From NCBI GenBank assembly GCA_018389105.1, contig JACATO010000918.1, positions 1-64,000 of the forward strand: a DNA stretch of 64,000 nucleotides, given 5' to 3'. Position 1 is the first letter of the stretch, and each line of letters starts with the position of its first letter. The notes below the pieces were generated by a model. It was not told the origin of the DNA. It ran no database searches and saw only the letters and a list, made by a program, of their open reading frames with translations. Of the stretch, positions 22,301 to 34,300 are shown in pieces. Origin of the DNA: Nautilus pompilius (taxonomy: Eukaryota > Mollusca > Cephalopoda > Nautilida > Nautilidae). A program made the translations under genes and the position numbers.

Positions 22301-25300
22301 TAATTCCATAGAGGAGAGAATGTGCAAACATCAGTAACATATTTTCCTCATTTATTTTAGAAATCCCTGAGTGTTCATGCTGCAGATGCAAGGACACAAA
22401 CATCAGATGAATGGCTGAGCAATCACAGTGTTGAACATCTTCAGTTAACGCTAAAGGACTTGGTGGACAAGGGGAAAGTGCAAAAGTCAATATTTTATTT
22501 ACTTTTCAAATTTTTACATTTTCATGTTTTTATTCCTTACTGGTTTTTGATTACCAGTTTAAAATCATTCACAAATTTTAAGATCATTAATTTTTTTTAT
22601 TTTCAAGAGTTAAATTTATTTTTAGTGTTTTTACATTCTGGATGTACTGGAGAAAATAAGAAAACAACAATTTATTTAAAATTAAAGAAAAGATTTTGGA
22701 ATATTTCAAAGTTTCACACTATATTTTTTGTTGTTATTGCTCCTTGGAAAATCTAGTAATTGCACGTTGTTTTGTTGTTTTCAATTCAGGCTACAGTCAA
22801 ATGAAGAAGTTGGAAAACCTACCCCCCAGATCCAGTTTGACTCTAACGATGTTAATGAATTTGAGTATAAATTAAACTTGTAAGTTCTTTTTTTTATATA
22901 AATTAATATATATATATATATGTGGAACATCACACACTCTCTTGTACTGGGCCTATTCTTTGAAACTTTCCTACCATCCTTTATTTGAAAAGTTTCCTGT
23001 CAGATTTTGTTAACAGCTTTCCCTGATATGAAGTTTATCTGGCCATGGATTCTGAGTGGACCTTATGTACTACTATAATGGAAAGTTATTAGTAATATGT
23101 TACGCACGCACACACACACACATACATGCAATATTACACTAGCAGAAAAGTCTTACTGAGATTAAAGATCTGACACATTTGATACACTATAAACTTAGTT
23201 AATGTATTCATTCTTTTGGAATTGCAATCCCGATAAATTGGTTGGATAGTCTATGTTAAAGAAAAAAAATAATGAAAGACTCGGACTGGAAATTTAGTGC
23301 TGTTGATAATTAATGTTTTCTTTTTATTTCAGAGTGATTGAAACTTACAAAGAGCGTATTAAGTGGCTTCTCAAAGGAAGTAGAAGGGTGAGCGACCATG
23401 TTTGTTCATCTCAGTTTTTATTGATTTCAACATATGATGGCAAAGTTGAGTTCTATTTAAGAGAAATGATAGAGCATTTTTCAAATCTAATCTGATTTGA
23501 ATTAGTATAATAAGCTGTTCTTAGTTATGCAGAAAGCTTTTTTTTCTTTCTTTTTAATTTGAGGGTTTTTGAAAAAAAAATAGATTTGGCTTGTTTTTAC
23601 AAAATGGTGCCATGTCGGAATGAATTCTGTAAAACCTGCAAAAATGAGTGAATAGTTATTTTATCTTAATAAATGTAAAATTTTGCGTATATACTGAGTG
23701 ACATTGTGGTCCAGCAGTTAAACTAATGGGCTGGTAAGTTGAAGAGGAGTCAGGAACATCTTGGTTTTGAAAACCTCTCTAGTATGGTACCTTCCTTCTC
23801 TCTCTCCTCTTCCAGCTAGCCATATAGGCTTCTGTTTTTGTACTCCTGCTGTTTCCTTTCACATCTAAAAAAATAAAAGGTTTTGGTAGGAACTTTCAGA
23901 TTGCCTGGTTACCATAAGACAGGTGCTGGCCTTGTAAATAAAGCAGTTGGTTATGGAAACAGAATCTGACTGGTTTCACACCATCTTTGGCACCAGGAGA
24001 TAAAGAAAAAGAAATGTATATGGTAAATCAGGAGGCCAAACCAAATCCTGTTCAATGTATCAGACATTTACATAATCTAAGGCTATGTTGAGCAAGCCAT
24101 TTCTACTATGTTAACCTATGGATTGTTTGACATCTTTCAATGAACATTTTCAAAAATAATTTATTATTAAAACAACATCAAACCTTTATCAATAATTTAA
24201 ATCCAAATTATAGTTTGTTTTTTTTTTTATTCACATGCCCTTTGACTGTTTTTCAAGATATATTAGTAAACAAAACTATACACATATATTAGAAACAAAC
24301 AAGAACACAATGGTAGCATTAGACTTTTTTGAGGAGCTGATACATCTGTTTAATCCAATGCTGATTATTTTTTAAATCTTTCAGATCTTTGGTCTGTTGA
24401 CAGGCAAGAATATCGGCATAGTAGTGGATTGTTCTGATTCCAATTCAGGGTTTGGTCGACTCAGAGTTTACCAAGAGTCGCTCATCGTAAGTGCTGTCTT
24501 ACTAAAACCAAAGCCAAGATCAAGTTGGTTTTTTTTGTGATTCCTTTTTCATAGATAAGAAACATGTTCGCTTCTTCTGAACATACAAGCAATGATGCTG
24601 AACCCCTTCACAGGGTTCTAACCAGTTATACTTGTTAGATAAGACAGCAGAAACAGTTACTTTTTAATGATCATAATTTTTTGACAAAAAAAAATTATGC
24701 TACTTTTTGAATTTTTACGTCTGGACTAACCAATCTGATTTTTTAAAAAATTTTGTCATCAGTCTAAATTTTTACACTATTGATTTTCATCTAATAGCAT
24801 TATAAGAAACTTTTAAAAGAAAGTTAAGATCTTCACAGTTTTACTGTAGGTCACTACCATTGATAGTTTACTTTTAATGCTAACATTGCTAATATCCTAT
24901 TTACAAGATTGTGAGCATTTTTATTCCGACAGGTATAGGGTGGAAAGAAAGTTAGATCGGGTGTAGATCAGTTCAAACGTAGCGGAGACCATTCTATGCA
25001 ATATCCTGGAGTGATCATTACCAAGTAACAGCCAGATTTACCATTAGGTCAGCAGCCAGGGGACCGGGCGCTTGGAAGCTCAACAGTGTGATCCTACAGA
25101 ATCAACATATGTTGAGTGGATGAGGAGTTCAGGCTCTTCTGGAGAACGCACCTAAGTAGCTTTTTCTCTTCTCCCCAACCAAATGGTGGGACTTAGGGAA
25201 ACAACAGCTGAAGGAAATCAGCATAGAATACGGCCAGTTATGAAGCGTGTATCGTCAGCAACTAGTGAATGACCTTAAGAGCAATCTTAAACTAGCACTA

Positions 25301-28300
25301 AACCAAGCGGCTTTAGGTTACTCTGATCCAGATAGGATCTATGCCATTAAAAGAGATCTCAACAACTTAACTAGCAGCAAAGCGGGAGGTGCCAGAATAA
25401 GGGCCAGAGCACAGGCAGTTAGTGAGGAAAAGTGTAGTAAAGCCTTCTGCGGATTAGAAAAGTCTAGGGCCATAGGTAAAACTATAACGAGCTTAAAAAC
25501 TCCCAGCAGCTGCACTACAACTGAGATTACAGATATCGTTAGAAAGATCTTCACAGTTTTACTGTAGGTCACTACCATTAATAGTTTACTTTTAATGCTA
25601 ACATTGCTAATATGCTATTTACTAGATCGTGAGCATGATACAAATGAAATAATTTTTTGTTTTTTGACAGGAGAACAATGGCATTTTCTATAAATTTTAA
25701 AAAAATACTCAGAAATTAAAATTTATAAAATGCCCTTAATATTAATAATACAGGTAAGTTATTACAAATATCATTTTTAGTTATGAAATAAATTTATTCT
25801 GTTTATTAGCATATTTCTTTAAGTTCACAAGTTAAAGTCGTTTTGATACTTCAGGATCTCAGGTAAGAAGTGGAAATTATTTAAAATTTTAAAAACATCC
25901 TAGCCAGCCGGGCATCTGCTTGTTTGTTGGAGGGGTGAATACATGGAGCAGTTTGTCGGACATGGGTATTCCATGTAACACAACTGGTACATTTAAAATA
26001 TATGAATAGATGATTTTAAAGGACATTTCCCTTCTATAAATAACTATAAGAATATCATGGCATACAATTTTGTTTATCTTTTGTGTAGGTTTATAAGTTT
26101 ATAATTTTTCCTGTCAATAATCAATTCAGATTTTAGCCGAAAGTTAAACACAATTTTAGTACTGCAAGAAATTTTTATTTGAGTTGTGTTTAAGATATTT
26201 ATTTTTCTTTCGCTGCCCTGATAGCAGCTTTTTTATCTTTTCAGTTTGCTTTAAAATTTTGCTTTGATTAAAAGTAGAATCACAACTGTGAAATCTAGTA
26301 GTCAGTCAGAAAATAATGGTGGGCATACTGTAGGTTTTATCTCCCCTGTATTTTTTATCATTTTAAAATTAATTACAATATAATCAGCATTTGATTGCCA
26401 AGAACAATTTAACCACTGTGGTGAGTACTGAAAATAGCACATCTGTATACAATTATTTATTAATATACATATGCCATCCCCAGGAATGGAGCAAAAGTGA
26501 ATATACCTAGGAATTAGTCCATTGACTCAAATTATTTCAACTGTGGCCATGTTCATTATTATATCTATAATAATTGTTTTTTGAATTAAAGTTATGTTTT
26601 TAGCATCTATGACTCTGATTTTGATGAGTCATCAATCTTATTCTCCATCAGAAAAAAACACTTTATAAAGAAGTCTGTCATGAATGTTTAAAGACAGCAA
26701 ATAAAAATACTGACTTAAAAATGGAATAAAAAAGAGTTTGAGAAATACTTATTAAGGGAAAATGAATTATCTTTCTTTGGCTGTATTTCAATATGTCTTT
26801 AGTTGTCCTTACTATAGTACAGTTTTAAAGTATTCACACTATGTTATAGCCTGAAGGTGTTATACCACAGTACAGCTATAGCACTCAGATGTGTTCTTGG
26901 TAAGTGGAGCGCTATATGAAACATTGCTATAGGAAGTCGTCATAACATTTAGGAATTTTCCTTTAGGATAAAGAGAATTATAAGGAAACAGCATTATAAG
27001 AGGTATGTATGTATGCTTTATAGCTTTTAATTGTCCATACTACAATACAACTTTGGAGTGTTTTATACTACAGGGGGTTTTAAAGATTTGATAACTCCTG
27101 GTTTTGTTTTTTTTTAAAAAATTAAGTTATCACCTCTAGTTCTTTACCAGATAACACATTTGATCTTATGGTTACAGGTGAAGAATGCAGCATCATTAAG
27201 AAATGTGAATGATTTTTAATTTTATTTTTCCAGCATCTCATTGATGAGCAACTGTCTGCAAAGAAAGCCCTCTACCTGGCTGCATTTGGGACAGATGTGG
27301 AACCATTGTGGCCTGTGCTCAGATACAACAATTGCAGAGTGTAAGACACATTCAAGTTTTAGTTTAGCTGCAATTCTTAGCACTATCTAAGTAAATAAAA
27401 CATGAGTTAAAGTAGATTTTGTTTTTGTTTTTTAGATTTTTAAAAACTGATATTTAACTTAAACCATGAAATGAAATCTGTTTTTAATTATTTTTTAAAT
27501 CATTTGTGTTGATTGACATTAAAAATTCTTTTTTTTAAACACAGAGATATGTTATTAGTTAACTGATATATGGTGGTGTAATTTCTTTTAAAATTATAAA
27601 AATTATTCTGTAATTGTTTCTTATAAATAGGTACTAAGAAACAAAACAAAGAAGATACTTATTAAAAATTTTAATACTTGGCTTCTAAAATGTCTTCATT
27701 AACATTATCTTGATCTTTTTTTTTTTCAGAATTAAGGAGGCCAAAGAATGGGTGATGCGATTACAGCCAATGGGTGGCTGCAATTTGCTGAAGGCTATTC
27801 AGGGCATTGTGAAGGTCAAGAACATTGATTCTGTTGTGGTCGTACTTGGCACTGTGTGAGTGATGTCCTAACATTTCAGATCTACATGAGTTTTTCTTCC
27901 ATTGACAAAGATTTTGTTTCCCTGAATATATCTGTTTTGTTGGTGATGTTCTGGTAGTTCTATGGCCAGCTAGGGCTCTGCTTCTACTATAAGAATGCTT
28001 TGCACAGAATATTAAATCTGATGCACAGAGCTTCAAAATGGTTGTTTTCTCAGAAAGGCATATTTCTATAAAGCAGTCTGCTGAGAGAGAATGTATCAAG
28101 TCATTATCCACTAGTGAAAGCAGCTAAATCTAGCATCTCTATTACTGGTTTTACCCTTCTTATTTTCTGTATCTTCACCTAGTTTTGTTGAACTTTTCAC
28201 AAAGTTGGTTCAATGTATCCTCTTTCAGAAAAAAAAGGCTACCATGGCGTTTGAACATCTGTAAGCTCTTGCAGTAAAAGGCATCATTTGGAAGCATGGT

Positions 28301-31300
28301 AGAGAAATGAGGCAAAGGCCTGTAACTATAGCATAAGCAGATAACAAGCAATTTGCAACAGTGATTGAGGGGGAACTCCGTTGACTAATTTAATGCTAGG
28401 AAAATGATATCTTTTTCATTTTAGGAAAGGCATGAAATTGCACAACAGATACATTTCCATACTAATGAAGATGTTGAAAAAAATGTTCTTTACACATGTA
28501 CAAGAATATTGTAGATTTATTGCATATTATTGAATGTTTAAGACCAGTACATTATTTTTTTTTTTTCCAGATCTTTGTATCATAGAGAACTTTTGGGGAA
28601 TTTAAAGAATCAGAATATTTTCAGACAATGAATGTGTAAGATTTCTGGACATTTGGTATTTTAGATGTGTTATGTGACTCAAGAACTCAGCAATAGTAAT
28701 TCCATACCCTAAGAGCTCACAAAAGTAATTGTAACAGAAAAATCAAATAAATGTCATATTTTAGCAAAAATCCAGCTAAATAAAATTTGTTTACTTTGCT
28801 AAATAGGCTGCTGTAATAAATTCTTGTTAAACAAGACCAAACAAACAAATGATTATAGTGACAGCCGTTCTTCAATATAGAAAAATATTGTGATTATCTA
28901 CTAATCTCATGGGCATGCTCTAGATTTTCCTATAGACTCGTTTTGATTTTGAAAATCTTTTACTAATCGAGCAGGGTGGGAATATATTTAGGATAATTAT
29001 CACCAATTGCATATAAAAAAGAGAGATAACTGAAAGTAACAAAGTTTCTATGGTTTTTAATTCTAGAAATAATTAATGCTTGCTTTTTCCAAGCTATACT
29101 TACATTTCATTCTTTTTCTATTATTAGTTTATGTTTGTATAAAAGCGGACATTTTTGAAGATGTATTTGGCATTGTAGCAGCATCTGAACTAGATGTGAC
29201 TAAGTAACAAAGTACACTTGATTATTTTAAAAATAAAGATGTTTACAGTACATAGAAGAGAAAGGACTTACCATGGAAATAATCCTTTTTTCTTAAAAGA
29301 CATTAACAAATTACTATATAAAATGCCTTTAGACATTTAGGGAATTATTATAATAATATAGAAATGCAATTTTTTACCCAAGGTTAATGATAATATCTCT
29401 ATAAAAAAACCTTTTTTTCCTTTTCATTGATTTCTTTGTTCTGGACAGACTTTACCATATTTTAAAACATTATTTATTTTTCTGTTCAGGCCAGACCAGA
29501 ATTCAGAGATCCTAATTAACTTTGTTCAGCAGTTGATAGTAGGCAGAGATCTGCCCATACACACAGTGGCTTATGACTGCAGTAACCATCTGACAAATGT
29601 GAGTTCTGGTCATCATCTAACACATCACACCTAGATGTTACTTGATAATAAAATCGAGATATCACTTATTGGAACCACACTAGGCTTTTGATAAAATTTC
29701 ATATACAGGAAAAGAGTTAAGAGAATAGGTTACCTGTGATTTACCTTTTTATGAATAAAGAACTTGGAAAATAGATATTAGTGCATTCTTACATTCTTTT
29801 AAATAATGTATTATCCTCATATCATAAGATTTTTTATGGTGTGCCACAGTGATTTTAGGATTTCTTTTGTTTACTTACATAACTGATACAGTAGTGGACT
29901 AGATATAAAGAACATTGCAGATGTAGAATTAATACTGAACACCACAAAGACAAGAGAACTGAAATAATTTGTTAGATAGATCAAGCAAGTGGACAATGGC
30001 CTCAACAGTGTAAAGTAAAGTTACTTAAATAGGAAATCTGGAAAAATAAAATTATGAATTATTATTAACCAAAATCTTAAATACAAAAGTCACTAAATTT
30101 TGATTAATAATCCAGCTAACAGATTATAATAATAACTAACCAAATTATCAAACCTATAACCAGAGAGATTTTAGTTTTATTATGTAAGTCTCTAGTTCTC
30201 TTCATTATCAGATTATTTTATTTTGATTTTAAAGATTGTAAAAGAGCATTTAAAGAAATGTTGTATAATGTGTTAACCCTTTGTTTGTTTCTTGGTAAAT
30301 TCATTGAACTGAAAATGACAATTTCCTCATTTTGTCAGGTTATCTTTTTCCCAATCAACCAATGAGAACAAAAATGTAAATACTTATTTATGTATTTTAG
30401 TTTTAAAATTGTTACTAACCCCCTCAGGTTAACGACAAAAAACTCTGTAAATCTAAATTTAAAAAATAAGAAAATAAAATATGATGTTATGTAGCTGATT
30501 TTGCTTCTGATTTGCTTGATTATTATTGACGACTTTCAGATTACCTTGAGAACATTATCAGAAGCTTCTAAGGGAAGATATCATTGCTATGCCTCTAGCT
30601 GTGAGGTAAGTTGAAACATGCTGATGTATATGTTTCTGAAGCCCAGAGAAAGTTGTCATGTAGGCATAATGGATATACTGTGCACATGGATGTCAATAAC
30701 TCCACAACATTAAGACAAAAAAAGGCTAATCAATACTGACATAGATCACTCTGGGTGTGTCTCCAATTTTGTACTATCATTTGATTCTTTCTTGGTTTTT
30801 TATGCCAAAATTGATCATTCTGATGATTGATTATATATGGTAAGAATTGTAAACAATTCTATGTCAAAATGTATAATGTTGATTATAGCTCATCTATACA
30901 TTTAATTATGAATTACTGGTACTATTAAAACTCCCATAGCAACTAGTCCATGTCTCCTCTAAAGTTAAGAGTTACTGTGCAAAACCATATTTCTCCTTTT
31001 TTTCTTTATGGCAACTGGCTACTTAATTACAGGAGTTGCTCTACACCAGCACTGATATTGGGTTATTACTGAAGGAGATCCAGAAAGCTCAGGATGTTAT
31101 CAATAAAATTCAGAAGATGAAGGAAGGCATAATGGGAAATGCTTTGGTCACCATCATGAATGAGGTCAGTAGTCTAATCGGAATTCAATGATCTATGTTA
31201 AGTTGTTATTACCAATTTGTTGAGTTTAGAGACCAGTTTAGTCCAGTTGGTAAAGTCAATGGGAAATAGCTGTTGTAAAAGAAGCAACATCAAATAAGGA

Positions 31301-34300
31301 CCTGTAGTGTGTACATTTATTTTGGAAAGAAAATTATTAGCTTTGTCAGAATATCAAAGATTGAGAGAGAAATGCTTCAGTTTATATTGTAAACAAAAGT
31401 ACAGGGCACTTCACTAAAATGGTAGAAAATGGCAGAATTACATTGCATCTCCTTTCAGAAATATAATGTCACGAACTCTGACAGGTTGAAAGAAAAATTA
31501 ATTAATTTCAAAAAGCTTAAGTGATAATACAGCTTACAGTTGTTTTAAATTACCATAAAATGGACAGAACAAATCAATATAAATCAAACAGATTTGTGGT
31601 AACCATATTTCTTAATAGTTTCTTCTGGACTTATACAATTGCATTCAATTTCTTCTTTTTTTTTGAAAGATATAATTGGAAACACTATACTTAAAAGTAT
31701 TGATAGTTTATCTGTATTATTTATAATAACCTGGCCACCAAATAAAAATGGCTGAACTCATCTTATCCTGTGGTCATAATTATCAAACAAAATTTATTCT
31801 AACCTTATATAGTTTGTTAAAGCTAAGTGAAATGTTTATATGAAATACATACTACTCTGGCAATGTGGAAATCATCTTTAAAATGATATTAGCACATTTA
31901 AAACCATACTCTTAAGTAACATGTGGTTTTCAACTCAGACACTTTCTTAGAATTATATAGCCTTCTCAGAATTATTTGGAACTGTCTCTGGGATCACATA
32001 GTTATTTCCATTGGGAAAATACATAGGTTCTTCAGATATCTGCACAGGTTCAGCTTGTTGAATTACACTTCCTTGTGTGTGCAGAATTCCTTTTGTACTT
32101 AACACCATCTTGGGATCTAACAGTCACACTTTTTCCTTCTTTCATCACTACATCATAGGGAATAATCTCAGCAGAATTGACCAAACAGCCATTTCAAAAT
32201 TGAAATCTGGATATCTAAAACTTTGAGAATGGGAGGAAGCACAATAAAATGTGCTAAACCTAATAAAGAAAATGAAACACTACAGCATTTACTTTACTGC
32301 ATGAATTCTCACTAAACAACATATATATGATGATCATACAATGGGATACATCACTGACAACAAAATTATAGGGAACTGGATTAAAGTTTGTTCTATCTTT
32401 TCTGCTCCACAAGGAATTTATCTTTTACACAATATTATTTGCTTTAGCAGCACTTTTTTTTTCTCAGTAGCATAAACTGTTCTTGACTTCATTTTATTGT
32501 TTTTGCCTCATACACGAGTGCCACACAACTCTGGCAACTTGGTTCTTATCTTATGGTCAAACAGATGTTCAGCCAAACTAATGCTAATAGTTGCAACAAT
32601 TCTGCTGCTTCACTTTCACAAGTTAGTTTTTGATGGCTGGTACCTTGGTCATTCAGGAACTATTGAAATTCTATTGCAGTAAACTGTGGACCATTGTCAC
32701 TGCTTTGTGTGAATGGCAGTCAATGAACCACAGATATGCTTTCAAGGGATTTTGTGGTTTTTTGAGTTGGTTGTCTTCATTATTGTGACTTCAAAGTATC
32801 TGCCGAAGTAGTCCACTACAACAAAAATATAATGGCCAAATGGCTGGCAATAGCTCAAAATAGTCCACTGCCAGATCTTGCCATTTTCCAGATGGGAACT
32901 TAGTTCTGATCATTGATTCAGGTATGCTGCACTCTTCTTCAACCTGAAAACCATGGTGGGATTTGCAAAGTTTTTTCAGCTTGCTTATTAATCCCAGGCC
33001 ACTAGACTTTGCTTTTCAGCTTTTGTTTGATATTCATGATCTCATGACCTTCATGTGCAAGTTCTGCAACACACTGCTTGAGTTCTTCCCCTGAGCTCTA
33101 CTTGCTCAATTGCACACACACCAAGTATTTTCTTTATGTTATTCCACTTTCCAGAGTTGAGGAAACTTCATATCTTTTATTTTGGAACATTAACTGAAGC
33201 TGTCTCAACTTTTTGAATTGATACTACTTCGACACAGCTTGTTCAACTATGGGTCTGATGTACTTTTTTGGCCACATTTCTCTGAGAGGATGCTGCTGAG
33301 TTGTTGTATTTCTTTCTCAATAGAGTGTTTTATGAGTGTTAAAAGTAGCGATTGTCCTGACTTCTGGACCCAACTCGCTCTGGTGGTGTCTCCAACAAAG
33401 ATTTAACTTGCTAAAGATGCTGCTTTGGTTGAAATCATGTAATATTTCTTCATTGGTGGATATAGTGGTGTGCAAAAGTCTGGAACCACTTGTGTATTTT
33501 TCATTTTTTCAACTTTCTGACCTTTTATTTTAATTTCTTCGTTGACCCAATAGATTTGTCTGTGTACCACATTATAAGGGATACATTTGGCTATTAGAAT
33601 CAACTTTTTAAGATCACTTGTTTCTAATTTTACAATTTTGTTGATACTTGAACATGGTTACTATAACTTTTACGGATCCTGCGTCAAAACTGGATCAAGA
33701 TTGTCCAATCAGCACGCGTTATTTCTGATCAATCAGGAGGCTGCTTTCATCAGCCAATTACAGTCCAGACATCAGGCTAACAGGGCAGCTATAAAAATGC
33801 GCGGGATTTTTGGGTTTCATACACTTTCTGCATCAACCATGAAGAAGATTGGAGGATTGTGTTCGTGTGTCAGTGATGAGCGAGGAAGGCTTTTCATGCC
33901 ACCAAATCATCAGTAAAGTCGGCTGCAGTCACGGCATGGTTGTAAAGATTGTATAAAAGAAGAAAGCGACAGGTTGGGTGGTAGACAAGCCTCGGTTTGG
34001 TTGGGCGCATGCATCAACGTCACGCCAAGACCGTGCACATTGATGCGTTTCATTGACCAATCGCAAGTTGACCTGACCTCAGCTACTGTGTGATTGGTCA
34101 GACAAGAGTCATGTCAGTGTCAGCTCATCACCAGTTCATCACCAGTTCATCACTGGTGCATGCCAGTGGTGTCAGACTTCATTCCATCATTGATGGAATG
34201 GTCAACAGGACCAAGTACATCACAATACTGCAAGAGTGCATGGTGCCATCAGCTTAGCAGCTGTTTCCAGCCAGTTCCTTTTCCAAGATGACAATGCACC

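Noticed and set aside
22478..22490. Alternative donors for VWA3A exon 4 (GTGCAA at 22478; GC donor at 22480)
   Set aside because: GTCAAT at 22486 gives a GT-AG intron that joins the canonical acceptor at 22789 in phase. The others need a weaker acceptor or a rare GC site.
26820..27080. Two similar ~45-bp stretches (near 26,805 and 27,035) that could be ends of a small transposon
   Set aside because: They are in direct, not inverted, orientation, too diverged to define ends, and no target duplication is visible.
27761..28111. 116-codon - strand frame at VWA3A exon 9
   Set aside because: Overlaps a well-supported + strand exon and has no recognisable domain.
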